This document shows positions 24,611 to 32,554 of a stretch of 64,000 nucleotides of DNA, piece by piece (positions within the stretch are counted from its first letter, which is position 1; every line of letters starts with the position of its first letter). Under the pieces are notes generated by a model that worked only from the letters and a program-made list of their open reading frames with translations, did no database searches and had not been told where the DNA came from. A program made the translations under genes and the position numbers. Location: assembly GCF_002101705.1 (NCBI RefSeq), contig NZ_LQPC01000018.1:1-64000 (forward strand). The letters are read 5' to 3'. This DNA comes from Mycolicibacterium iranicum. GTDB lineage: Bacteria > Actinomycetota > Actinomycetes > Mycobacteriales > Mycobacteriaceae.

Positions 24611-25111
24611 TCACGCCGGATAGGCCGCGACGGGCATGATGACGGTGCCCTTGCACACGCCTTCGAGGATCTCGGTGCGCCACGTCCCGTACATGGAACC
24701 GTCGAGTGTCGGGGCATAGAAGACCAGCGATCGGGCCGCGGCGTATTCGCGCGGCACATCGTCGCCGCGGAAGCACTCCCACTGCCAGTTGTAATTGAAG
24801 ATCCACTGCCTGCCGTCCCACGTGTAGCGGGTCGGCTGCGGGATCGTCGGATTGGTCGGTGCCGGCCCGTCCGACGCCGTGGCGACACACTGGCCGGCGC
24901 ATGACGTGGTGAACGTGTACTGGGCGCTGAAGTCCGGTTCCGGCTGCTGCGTCGCGATGCTGGTGCCGATCTTCTCGGACGCGAAGGTCACCACCGTGTA
25001 CCGGCCGCTCCACTCCGCGGGTGCCGCGAAAGCGGTCCCTTCGCCGCAAACACATGCGGCCGCAACGACAGTCGCGGATGCAAGCGCGCGGCGAGCCCCT
25101 CGGGCAGACAT
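24611..25111 (-). CDS. Exported mycobacterial protein of unknown function
   Basis: A 166-residue protein with an N-terminal signal sequence: positive MSARGARR, a hydrophobic stretch to about residue 27 and a probable cut after AFA (residues 27-29). The mature domain has several Cys (CAGQC, WECF, GVCKG) and aromatic motifs (YTWDGRQWIFNYNWQWEC), which suggests disulfide bonding in the periplasm. It resembles a family of short exported proteins common in mycobacteria, but I cannot name the member. It is convergent with putA (17-bp gap), which argues that both end near 24600. Confidence 0.72.
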   Translation of the reverse strand: MSARGARRALASATVVAAACVCGEGTAFAAPAEWSGRYTVVTFASEKIGTSIATQQPEPDFSAQYTFTTSCAGQCVATASDGPAPTNPTIPQPTRYTWDGRQWIFNYNWQWECFRGDDVPREYAAARSLVFYAPTLDGSMYGTWRTEILEGVCKGTVIMPVAAYPA

Positions 25112-25297
25112 GGTTCCTCGCTGTTCTCCAGTGGCACTAGAACGGTAATTGCCTCATCCGCCAAGGTGCCTCACCGACACGGCCTGTTCGGGCACGGTTG
25201 GATCACGGCTTGGTATCGGAGCGCGTTTCGGCATTCAAGACCGAATGATGTTCGTGCGGAACGGAGCTCGGCGTGGTGATCCGCCCGATCCGCGACG

Positions 25298-25885
25298 TCA
25301 GTTCCGCGACGTCGCGGCCGTCAGTACCAGATCGACGGCCGCCTCGATCACCGCGTCGTCGGGCAGCGTCCCGAACATCAGGGTGGGGCAGGCGACGACG
25401 CCGGTCAGCATCGACACCGCAGCCTCGAGCTGGGCGTCCCCGAGCTTCTCGGCGAGCATGACGCGCAGGGGGCGTTGACCGTCGCTGTTGATCCGGTCGC
25501 GCACGCGCGCCATCTCGTCGACCGAAGCCCATTGGGCCATGACGGACAGGATGTGGTCGAGCCGCAGGTCGACGACCGCCTGCCGGAAGACGTGCAATTC
25601 GCCGATCAGATCGGCGCGCAGGTCGCCGGTGCGCTCCAGATGCGGCATCTCGCCCAACGCGTCGAGCGCCAGCATGATCAGGTCGAGGCGGGCCGGCCAA
25701 TGGGTGTACAGGGTGGTCTTGGAGTAACCGGCGATCTCGGCGACATGTGCGTGCGTCAGGGCCTCGCACCCTTCCTCGATGAGGACCTGCAGGGCCGCTC
25801 GGCTGACGTCTGCTCGGGTGCGCGCCACACGTGCGTCTTCGCCTTGGGTCTCCGAGGACCCGTCGTCGGCCGGCGCCACCGTCAC
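25298..25885 (-). CDS. TetR-family regulator divergent from the mycosporine cluster
   Basis: A 195-residue TetR protein. The N-terminal helix-turn-helix (about residues 22-68) contains ALQVLIEEGCEALTHAHVAEIAGYSKTTLYTHW, split here across helices 1-3, and the C-terminal ligand domain has VFRQAVVDLRLDHILSVM. It lies divergent from the six-gene island, with a 23-bp palindrome between them, so it is the obvious candidate repressor of the island and of itself. The ligand is unknown. No UV- or light-responsive domain is seen. Confidence 0.88.
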   Translation of the reverse strand: MTVAPADDGSSETQGEDARVARTRADVSRAALQVLIEEGCEALTHAHVAEIAGYSKTTLYTHWPARLDLIMLALDALGEMPHLERTGDLRADLIGELHVFRQAVVDLRLDHILSVMAQWASVDEMARVRDRINSDGQRPLRVMLAEKLGDAQLEAAVSMLTGVVACPTLMFGTLPDDAVIEAAVDLVLTAATSRN

Positions 25886-25923
25886 CTCCCTGCCGCGTCG
25901 TACTGCTGGTCCGCAGAAGTTAT

Positions 25924-25946
25924 CTAATGGACATTTTGTCCATTAG
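25924..25946. promoter_or_regulatory. 23-bp TetR-type operator in the island promoter
   Basis: CTAATGGACA (25924-25933) and TGTCCATTAG (25937-25946) form a perfect 10-bp inverted repeat around TTT. It lies 38 bp from the TetR start and 131 bp from the HAD start, in the only divergent promoter of the island. Size and symmetry match TetR-dimer operators. Confidence 0.8.
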
Positions 25947-26076
25947 TGGTAGACAAGTTCCGGAATGAACGATTGGATCAGTACTGTACGGCTAGTTCAA
26001 CAGCGGAGCTGGCGTTATCGCGGAATCGACGGCGCGGGGACCCGACGGGCGCTGCGCACAACCCGGAAGGACTGCC

Positions 26077-26742
26077 ATGTCCGCACTGTTCTTCGGCTCC
26101 ATCAGCACCGTGGCCGATACCTCTGAATTGCAACGCCGAGCCTTCAACGAAGCCTTCGAGGCACACGGGCTGGGCTGGAACTGGTCGCGCGATGAGTACG
26201 TATCCATGCTGGGCAGCAACGGGGGCCGCGACCGAATCGCGCAGTTCGCCGCCAGTCGCGGCGAAGACGTCGATGCCGCGGCGGTCCACGAGACGAAGTC
26301 GGCAATCTTCCGCGAACTGCTGTCCTCGACCTCGGTGTCTCCTCGGCCAGGCGTGGTCGAGACGATCGAGCGCGCCCGTCAGGACGGTCTGCGATTGGGG
26401 TTCATCACCACGACGTCGGCAGACAACGTCGAGGCGCTGCTCGCCGCGCTGGCTCCCGCGATCGGCGCGGACACCTTCGATCTCGTCGTCGACGGTTCCG
26501 CCGTATCCGCGGGCAAGCCCGACCCTGAGGTCTACCGCCACGCGCTGGACAAGCTCGGCGAGGACGCGACGCACGCCGTCGCCATCGAGGACAACGCCGG
26601 CGGGGTGCGCGCCGCCACCGCCGCGGGTCTGACCTGCATCGCCTTCCCCAACCAGAACACCTCGGGCGGTGACTTCACCGCGGCCGAGACGACGGTGGAC
26701 GCGCTGCGCCCCGACGACGTCGTCGCGATGGTCAAGCCCTGA
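26077..26742 (+). CDS. HAD-superfamily protein (CbbY/YihX-like) lacking motif I aspartates
   Basis: A 221-residue HAD-IA fold protein at the head of the mycosporine island. The normal motif I DxDGT is replaced: residues 6-12 read FGSISTV, so the nucleophile Asp (position 7) is Gly and the acid/base Asp (position 9) is Ile. Motif II Thr (ITTTS, about 111-113), motif III Lys147 (AGKPDPEVY) and motif IV E171-D172 (AIEDNAGG) are retained. Other bacteria have HAD proteins with a similar FGSIGT motif, so this may be a distinct subfamily rather than a decayed gene. It is unlikely to act as an ordinary phosphatase. Role unknown; it may bind a sugar phosphate or a partner enzyme. Confidence 0.78.
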   Translation: MSALFFGSISTVADTSELQRRAFNEAFEAHGLGWNWSRDEYVSMLGSNGGRDRIAQFAASRGEDVDAAAVHETKSAIFRELLSSTSVSPRPGVVETIERARQDGLRLGFITTTSADNVEALLAALAPAIGADTFDLVVDGSAVSAGKPDPEVYRHALDKLGEDATHAVAIEDNAGGVRAATAAGLTCIAFPNQNTSGGDFTAAETTVDALRPDDVVAMVKP

Positions 26743-26771
26743 CCGAGCGTCCCACCACTTCCAGGAGATCG

Positions 26772-27995
26772 ATGATGAGCACCATGAAAGCCCGAGTGAC
26801 CGTGTCCGACAGCACGTTTCACGTGGAGGGTTACGAAAAGATCGAGTATGACCTGCAGTACGTGAACGGGGTCTTCGACATCGGGCAGTCGGCACTGGCC
26901 GACTGTTACCGGGCCTACGGGCGCACCCTGATGGTCGTCGACGAGACCGTCTACGCGCTCTACCGCCCCCAGATCGACGCGTACTTCGCCCACCACGGCA
27001 TCGCCCTGACCGTCATTCCGATCCAGATCAGGGAAACGGCCAAGTCGCTGGAGACCTACGAGCGGATCGTCTCGGAGTTCGACGCGTACGGGTTGGTGCG
27101 CACCGAGCCCGTCCTCGTCGTCGGCGGTGGCCTGACCACCGACGTCGCCGGATTTGCCTGCGCCAGCTATCGGCGCAACACCCCCTACATCCGGATCCCC
27201 ACCACGCTGATCGGGCTGATCGACGCCAGCGTGTCGATCAAGGTGGCCGTCAACCACGGCAAGCACAAGAACCGGCTCGGGGCCTACCACGCGTCCAAGC
27301 AAGTCTTCCTCGACTTCTCTTTCCTGCGAACACTTCCCGAGGATCAGGTGCGCAACGGGATGGCCGAGTTGATCAAGATCGCGGTCGTCGGCAACGCCGA
27401 GATCTTCGATCTGCTGGAGGCTCACGGCGCGGATCTGCTGCGTACGCGGTTCGGTCACCTCGACGGAACGCCCGAGCTGCGTCGGGCCGGTGACCGGCTG
27501 ACTTTTCAGGCCATCGCGACGATGCTGGAGCTGGAGGCGCCCAACCTGCACGAGCTCGACCTCGACCGCGTCATCGCGTTCGGCCACACCTGGAGTCCGA
27601 CATTGGAGTTGACTCCGGAGCGACCGTTCTTCCACGGCCACGCGATCAACATCGACATGGCGCTGTCGACCACGCTCGCCGAACTGCGCGGTTATCTGTC
27701 TGCCGCTGACCGCGACCGGGTACTGGGGGTGATGAGCACGCTCGGGCTCGCCCTCGACAGCGACTATCTGACACCCGAATTGCTTGCCGCAGCCACGGAT
27801 TCGATCCTGAAGACCCGCGACGGGCTGTTGCGGGCGGCGGTGCCGGATCCGATCGGACGGTGCCGCTTCCTCAACGACGTCACGATAGAGGAACTTGCCG
27901 AGACGCTGACCCTGCACAAGAAGCTGTGTCTGGGCTTCGAACGCGGGGGTGACGGCGTGGACATGTTCACACCCGCCGAGGGCCACGCCGGGTGA
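26772..27995 (+). CDS. mysA: Sedoheptulose 7-phosphate cyclase, probable desmethyl-4-deoxygadusol synthase (MysA)
   Basis: A 407-residue dehydroquinate synthase-like cyclase. The NAD site is [13 protein letters not shown] (118-130). [17 protein letters not shown] (157-173) is the hallmark of sedoheptulose 7-phosphate cyclases, absent from true dehydroquinate synthases. The metal ligands are E199 (GMAEL), H272 (AFGHTWSP) and H288 (FFHGH). It should convert sedoheptulose 7-phosphate to desmethyl-4-deoxygadusol; 2-epi-5-epi-valiolone synthase activity is the alternative and is not excluded by residues I can judge. The following mysB/mysC-like genes favour DDGS. AGGAG precedes the ATG by 5 nt. 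Its stop overlaps mysB by 4 nt. Confidence 0.9.
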   Translation: MMSTMKARVTVSDSTFHVEGYEKIEYDLQYVNGVFDIGQSALADCYRAYGRTLMVVDETVYALYRPQIDAYFAHHGIALTVIPIQIRETAKSLETYERIVSEFDAYGLVRTEPVLVVGGGLTTDVAGFACASYRRNTPYIRIPTTLIGLIDASVSIKVAVNHGKHKNRLGAYHASKQVFLDFSFLRTLPEDQVRNGMAELIKIAVVGNAEIFDLLEAHGADLLRTRFGHLDGTPELRRAGDRLTFQAIATMLELEAPNLHELDLDRVIAFGHTWSPTLELTPERPFFHGHAINIDMALSTTLAELRGYLSAADRDRVLGVMSTLGLALDSDYLTPELLAAATDSILKTRDGLLRAAVPDPIGRCRFLNDVTIEELAETLTLHKKLCLGFERGGDGVDMFTPAEGHAG

Positions 27996-28831
27996 GCGGT
28001 CGTACGGCTGCCAGGATTGCCCGGCCCGTCACGCCGACGACAATCCTGGCCGCCGAGCTCGACGAACTGGTCCGCGACCTCGACGCGGTCGCCGGCCTGC
28101 CCGCCGATACTGCCGACCGGTTGCGCCGCGCCCGTGATCTGGCTGCGGGCCTGGACCCCTACGTGGCGGAGTGCACCACGCGCGAGTCGGCCGATCTGGC
28201 GAAGTTGGCCGAGCGGACAGCCGAAACCGACTGGGCCCATCGGGATGCGCCCGACGGTGCGGTGTTCCTCGAGCAGGAGATGCTGTCCGGCCATGTCGAG
28301 GGGCAGACGCTGAAGTTCCTGGTCTGGCTCAGCGGTGCGCGGCGTGTCTTGGAGATCGGCATGTTCACCGGCTATTCGGCGTTGGCGATGGCCGAGGCGC
28401 TCCCGGAGGACGGATCGCTAATGGCCTGCGAGGTCGATGCGGAGGCGGCCCGATTCGCGCAGCAGTGCTTCGGGTCATCGGTTGCCGGGCAACGCATCTC
28501 GATCGCCGTGGGACCGGCGATGGGCACGCTGCAGGCCTTGGCCGAGACATTCGACGGTGACGTGTTCGATCTCGTGTTCATCGACGCAGACAAGGCCGGC
28601 TATCTGGAGTATGTGAACTACCTTCTGGACAGCCCGCTGTTGAGCCCGGACGCGGTCATCGTGGTCGACAACACGCTGATGCAGGGTCAGCCGTACATGG
28701 GGGCGCAGCGATCAGGCAACGGGGATGCGATCGCCGCTTTCAACAAGGCCATCGCCGACGACCCGCGGGTGGAGCAGGTCCTCATCCCGCTGCGTGACGG
28801 GGTGACCCTGATCCGTCGGGTCGCTCGGTGA
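27992..28831 (+). CDS. mysB: O-methyltransferase, 4-deoxygadusol-forming (MysB)
   Basis: A 279-residue class I O-methyltransferase of the caffeoyl-CoA type. The SAM motif is [20 protein letters not shown], and the metal-binding residues appear in [12 protein letters not shown] and [11 protein letters not shown]. It should methylate desmethyl-4-deoxygadusol to 4-deoxygadusol, the second step of mycosporine synthesis. The GTG start overlaps the mysA stop (GTGA) and the stop overlaps the mysC start, so all three are translationally coupled. In some organisms this gene is fused or replaced; here it stands alone. Confidence 0.9.
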   Translation: MSGRTAARIARPVTPTTILAAELDELVRDLDAVAGLPADTADRLRRARDLAAGLDPYVAECTTRESADLAKLAERTAETDWAHRDAPDGAVFLEQEMLSGHVEGQTLKFLVWLSGARRVLEIGMFTGYSALAMAEALPEDGSLMACEVDAEAARFAQQCFGSSVAGQRISIAVGPAMGTLQALAETFDGDVFDLVFIDADKAGYLEYVNYLLDSPLLSPDAVIVVDNTLMQGQPYMGAQRSGNGDAIAAFNKAIADDPRVEQVLIPLRDGVTLIRRVAR

Positions 28832-30174
28832 CGGGCGTCGCGCACCTACCGCGTGCCGCGGTCACTGCCGCGGGCTCCGCGAACACGGGACGCACCGTGT
28901 TGGCCCTGGCCGGTCTGTTCGCGACCCTGCCGATCGACGTCGCGGTGGTCGCGGCGGCCATCGCGCGCGGTCCGACCGCACCGCGACCGCGATCCGCCGA
29001 GGGCAAGGTCAAAACGGTGCTCATCACCGGTGGCAAGATGACGAAGGCGCTACAGCTGGCGCGGTCCTGCCATGCCGCCGGACACCGAGTCGTTCTGGTC
29101 GAGTCCGCCAAGTACCGCTTCACCGGTCACCGCTTCTCGCGGGCTGTCGACGCGTTCCACATCGTCCCCGAGCCCACGCATTCCGGCTACGCCCGCGCGC
29201 TGGCCGATATCGTGCACCGCGAGGGCGTCGATGTGTTCCTGCCGGTGTCGAGCCCGGCCGCCAGCGTGCACGACGCGGACGTCGGGGATCTGCTACGCGG
29301 CTTCTGCGACGTTGTGCACGCCGATGCCGAGATCGTTCGCATGCTGGATGACAAAGCCCAATTCAGTTCGCTCGCACGTTCATTGGGTCTGACGGTGCCC
29401 GACTCGCACAGAATCACCGATCCCGCACAGATCGACGACTTCGAGTTCCCGACCGGTCGCAGCTACATCCTGAAACGTATCGCGTACAACCCGGTCGGGC
29501 GTATGGACCTCACCCGGTTGTCCGCCGACACCCCGCGCCGCAATGCCGAGTTCGTCCGGACGCTGAACATCTCCGAAGACGATCCGTGGATCCTCCAGGA
29601 GTTCGTCGAGGGCCGCGAGTACTGCACCCACAGCACCGTGCGCGACGGCGCGGTGCAGGTCTACGGCTGCTGCGAATCGTCGGCGTTCCAGGTCAACTAC
29701 GCCCACATCGACCACCCGGAGATCCGTTCCTGGGTGGAGCGTTTCGTGGCGGCGCTGCGACTCACCGGCCAGGTGTCGTTCGATTTCATCGAGGACGTCG
29801 ACGGCCGGGTCTATGCGATCGAATGCAACCCGCGCACGCACTCGGCCATCACCATGTTCTACGACGATCCCCGCGTGGCCCGGGCCTACCTCGAAGACGG
29901 GCACCCGACCGTCGTGCCGCAACCCGATGCGCGCGCGACGTACTGGATCTATCACGAGCTGTGGCGCCTGCTCACCGAAGGACGGCGGTGGAAGCGGTTG
30001 CGCGGCATCATCTCCGGAAAGGACGCGATCTTCGACCCGAAGGATCCGCTGCCCTACCTGCTGGTGCATCACCTGCAGATCCCGTCGCTGCTGGTGCACA
30101 ATCTGCGGAACCGGCGCGGCTGGAGCCGCATCGACTTCAACATCGGCAAGCTGGTGGAGCCGGGTGGCGACTGA
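28828..30174 (+). CDS. mysC: ATP-grasp ligase, mycosporine-glycine synthase (MysC)
   Basis: A 448-residue ATP-grasp protein very like cyanobacterial MysC. Shared stretches are VLITGGKMTKALQLARSCHAAGHRV near 68-92 (only partly quoted), the RIAYNPVGRMDLTRL region, QEFVEGREYCTHSTVRDG, IECNPRTHSAITMFYDDP and the terminal FNIGKLVEPGGD. A hydrophobic segment near residues 24-46 precedes the enzyme domain, as in cyanobacterial homologues, suggesting peripheral membrane association. It should couple glycine to 4-deoxygadusol with ATP to give mycosporine-glycine. The match to MysC is the strongest evidence for the pathway. Confidence 0.92.
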   Translation: MTGVAHLPRAAVTAAGSANTGRTVLALAGLFATLPIDVAVVAAAIARGPTAPRPRSAEGKVKTVLITGGKMTKALQLARSCHAAGHRVVLVESAKYRFTGHRFSRAVDAFHIVPEPTHSGYARALADIVHREGVDVFLPVSSPAASVHDADVGDLLRGFCDVVHADAEIVRMLDDKAQFSSLARSLGLTVPDSHRITDPAQIDDFEFPTGRSYILKRIAYNPVGRMDLTRLSADTPRRNAEFVRTLNISEDDPWILQEFVEGREYCTHSTVRDGAVQVYGCCESSAFQVNYAHIDHPEIRSWVERFVAALRLTGQVSFDFIEDVDGRVYAIECNPRTHSAITMFYDDPRVARAYLEDGHPTVVPQPDARATYWIYHELWRLLTEGRRWKRLRGIISGKDAIFDPKDPLPYLLVHHLQIPSLLVHNLRNRRGWSRIDFNIGKLVEPGGD

Positions 30175-31204
30175 CCCCGGGCCCGTGCGCACCGTGCTCC
30201 AACTCGTCGGCTCTCCGGTCGACGAGTTCTTCGCCGAGCTATCCCGGCTATACGCGCGAGCCAGTATCGAGGCGCTCGCGGATTCGCCGCGCTACCGCAT
30301 GCACGTCGCCTATGTCGCTCCCGGTGGCTGCTGGTCCTTCCCGGCCGATCTTGCACCGTGCTCGCTGGCTGCGGCGTCACCGATGTCATTGCCGCAGGCC
30401 ATCTCTCACATCGAACGTCTCTCACCGGACGTGATGGTCCCGCAGATGTTCTGCCGTCCCGGCATGACCGTCTACCGGTCCCTGTTCGACACGCTCGGGG
30501 TGCCCTACCTCGGCAGCTCCGGTGACGTGATGGCGGTCGGAGCGGACAAGGCCAAGGCGCGGGCCATCGTCGCTGCGGCGGGTGTCAGAGTGCCCGCCGG
30601 CCGTGTGGTGCGCGACCGCACCCGCACCGATCTGAGCTATCCCGTTGTGGTGAAACCGGTTTCGTCGGACAACTCCGTGGGAGTCACGCTGGTCACCTGC
30701 GACGACGACTACGAGCGGGCCGTCGATGACGCGCTGGCACATGACGACGCCGCGCTGGTCGAGACGTTCGTCCCGCTCGGTCGAGAAGTGCGGTGCGGCA
30801 TTCTGGTGCGCGACGGCGAGCTGATCGGCCTGCCACTGGAGGAGTACGCCGTCGACGCTGCCGCGAAGCCGATCCGGACCCGCGAGGACAAACTCGACCG
30901 CGACGGTGACGGCGAGCTGCAGCTGATGGCCAAGAGCGCCGAGCGGGCCTGGATCGTACCCACCGATGACCCTGTGACGCAGCGAGTCTGGGCCGCAGCA
31001 CGCCGATGTCACCGGGCACTCGGCTGCCGCGACTACAGCCTGTTCGACTTTCGCATCGACCCCTCGGGCGAACCGTGGTTCCTCGAAGCCGGTCTGTACT
31101 GCTCGTACGCGCCGAGCAGCGTGGTCGCCACCATGGCCTCCGCTGCAGGCGTGGATCTGGGGCAACTGTTCGAAGAATCCTTGGCCGAACTCGCGGGAAG
31201 GTGA
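30164..31204 (+). CDS. mysD: D-Ala-D-Ala ligase-like ATP-grasp enzyme (MysD-like)
   Basis: A 346-residue ATP-grasp ligase. The central ATP domain has VPAGRVVRDRTRTDLSYPVVVKPVSSDNSVGV (Lys in VVKP), VETFVPLGREVRCGILV and a magnesium-binding end YSLFDFRIDPSGEPWFLEAG. MysD joins a second amino acid to mycosporine-glycine to make imino-mycosporines such as shinorine or porphyra-334. GTG at 30164 overlaps mysC by 11 nt; a second GTG at 30185 is the alternative. The N-terminal region (SPVDEFFAELSRLYARA) is typical of MysD rather than of peptidoglycan Ddl. The amino acid used cannot be read from sequence. Confidence 0.87.
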   Translation: MATDPGPVRTVLQLVGSPVDEFFAELSRLYARASIEALADSPRYRMHVAYVAPGGCWSFPADLAPCSLAAASPMSLPQAISHIERLSPDVMVPQMFCRPGMTVYRSLFDTLGVPYLGSSGDVMAVGADKAKARAIVAAAGVRVPAGRVVRDRTRTDLSYPVVVKPVSSDNSVGVTLVTCDDDYERAVDDALAHDDAALVETFVPLGREVRCGILVRDGELIGLPLEEYAVDAAAKPIRTREDKLDRDGDGELQLMAKSAERAWIVPTDDPVTQRVWAAARRCHRALGCRDYSLFDFRIDPSGEPWFLEAGLYCSYAPSSVVATMASAAGVDLGQLFEESLAELAGR

Positions 31205-31209
31205 CACCT

Positions 31210-31983
31210 ATGCATGCGTCCGCCCTGACACCCCTCGGTGCCGAGGTGACCGGGGTCCGCGTCGATGCCCTCGACGAAGCGGCGGTGACCTGGATGCGGA
31301 GGGTGTTGGCCGAGCACGGCGTCGTGATCCTGCGGCGACAGCAGACTGACGACGACGCGCTGCTGCGTTTCCTGCGAAGCTTCGGGGACATCCAGTTCAC
31401 CGCTGGTGAGACGCCCGTGCCGACCCACCCTGATCTGAACGTGGTGACCAACGTCGGGCGCAGCCGCCCACCGCGGTCCACCTTCCACGTCGACACCAGC
31501 TATGTGCGCACCCCGCCCGCCTACACGGCGCTTCGCGCGGTCGCCGTGCCGGAGCAGGGCGGGTACACCCTGTTCAGCAACCAGTACCGCGCCCACGACA
31601 CGCTGCCGGAGAACATCCGGGACGGACTCGAAGGCCGACTCGTCACGCATGTCGCCACCGGCGTGACCCTCACCGACGGACAGGAGTGCAGCGCCGAGCA
31701 TCCCGTGCTACACCGGCACCCCGTCAGCGGCCGGACCTCGCTGTATCTGTCCGCACTGCAACGCTGTGCGTCGCTGAGCGGGATGACAGCCGACCAGTCA
31801 GCACAGACACTGTCGTACCTGTTCGCTTTCTCCACCCGCGCCGACAATGTGCTGACCCATCGCTGGGAGCCCGGCGACGTCGTCATGTGGGACAACCGGT
31901 GCGTGATGCACCGCGCCGACCACTCCGGGGTCGTCGGTGACCGAGTAATGCACCGGGGGATGGTCAGCGACGCCGCCTCCTAG
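31210..31983 (+). CDS. TauD/TfdA-type Fe(II)/2-oxoglutarate dioxygenase, probable mycosporine tailoring enzyme
   Basis: A 257-residue non-heme iron dioxygenase. The facial triad is H93-x-D95 in TFHVDTSY and H234 in WDNRCVMHRADH; an Arg in RVMHRG (245-249) would bind 2-oxoglutarate. It starts 5 nt after the mysD stop, so it belongs to the operon. The known tailoring enzyme MysH, which turns imino-mycosporines into palythines, is also an Fe/2-oxoglutarate enzyme but of the phytanoyl-CoA dioxygenase type; this one is TauD-like. It may hydroxylate or cleave the amino-acid side chain of the sunscreen. The stop overlaps the convergent NUDIX stop by 4 nt. Confidence 0.83.
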   Translation: MHASALTPLGAEVTGVRVDALDEAAVTWMRRVLAEHGVVILRRQQTDDDALLRFLRSFGDIQFTAGETPVPTHPDLNVVTNVGRSRPPRSTFHVDTSYVRTPPAYTALRAVAVPEQGGYTLFSNQYRAHDTLPENIRDGLEGRLVTHVATGVTLTDGQECSAEHPVLHRHPVSGRTSLYLSALQRCASLSGMTADQSAQTLSYLFAFSTRADNVLTHRWEPGDVVMWDNRCVMHRADHSGVVGDRVMHRGMVSDAAS

Positions 31984-32513
31984 TCGTGGAGCAGCATCAG
32001 CGTCCACGCCGCCATCGTCTGCGCGTCGGTGATGACGCCACCGCGCATCATCTGCTCGACCTCGGTACGCGTGAACCAGGCGCTGCGCATGTCCTGTTCC
32101 TCGTGCTCGCGGTCGTGCGGTCCCTCGGTGAGCTCCGTGGCACGGAACACCCGCCCCCGCTGGCTGCATATCCCCGGCGCGACATCGAGCAATCCGATCT
32201 CGGTCATAGACCCCGCGATCAGCCCGGTCTCCTCCCGCAGCTCTCGGGCAGCCAGTTCGGCGACGTCCAACTCGGCCCGGCCCGGCGCCGTCCCCTGCGG
32301 AAACTCCCAGCGACGCAGCCCGAGCGGATAGCGGAACTGCTCGACGAGGTGGAACCGGTTCCCGTCTTGCGGAATTACCAGCGCATAGGTCGGCCGGTCC
32401 ACCACTCCGTAGATTCCCGCGGTGCCATCGGCCCGTCGGATCTCGTCTTCGCGAACTGTCATCCAGGGATTCCGGTACACCTCGCGCGAGCCCACGGCCT
32501 CGATGTAATCCAC
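31980..32513 (-). CDS. NUDIX hydrolase, ADP-ribose pyrophosphatase-like
   Basis: A 177-residue NUDIX protein. The catalytic box ends in AARELREETGL and the upstream strand is RRWEFPQGTAPGRAE; the spacing from Gly to Arg is two residues longer than in the classical G-x5-E-x7-REUXEEXGU box, a variant seen in this subfamily. The remaining Glu residues are present. GTG at 32513 (VDYIEAVGS) was preferred because family members start close to this point; ATG at 32549 would leave only 5 bp to the divergent fadD36 start. It probably hydrolyses ADP-ribose or a related nucleotide sugar. Not part of the island. Confidence 0.85.
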   Translation of the reverse strand: MDYIEAVGSREVYRNPWMTVREDEIRRADGTAGIYGVVDRPTYALVIPQDGNRFHLVEQFRYPLGLRRWEFPQGTAPGRAELDVAELAARELREETGLIAGSMTEIGLLDVAPGICSQRGRVFRATELTEGPHDREHEEQDMRSAWFTRTEVEQMMRGGVITDAQTMAAWTLMLLHD

Positions 32514-32554
32514 CGGACCAGTATGACCAGCCGTTGCGGGTAGCCTCACGTTCT

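Noticed and set aside
23433..25055. 540-residue open frame on the minus strand across putA
   Set aside because: It is antisense to the catalytic domains of PutA and has an Arg/Gln/Ala/Gly-rich composition typical of a shadow frame in high-GC DNA.
26772..27995. Cyclase as 3-dehydroquinate synthase (AroB) or as valiolone synthase for an aminocyclitol
   Set aside because: The [13 protein letters not shown] segment excludes ordinary AroB, and the following genes are MysB/MysC/MysD-like, not aminocyclitol or acarbose-type genes. EEVS activity is still formally possible.
30164..31204. ATP-grasp enzyme as peptidoglycan D-Ala-D-Ala ligase
   Set aside because: It overlaps mysC, has a MysD-like N-terminal region and lies far from cell-wall genes.
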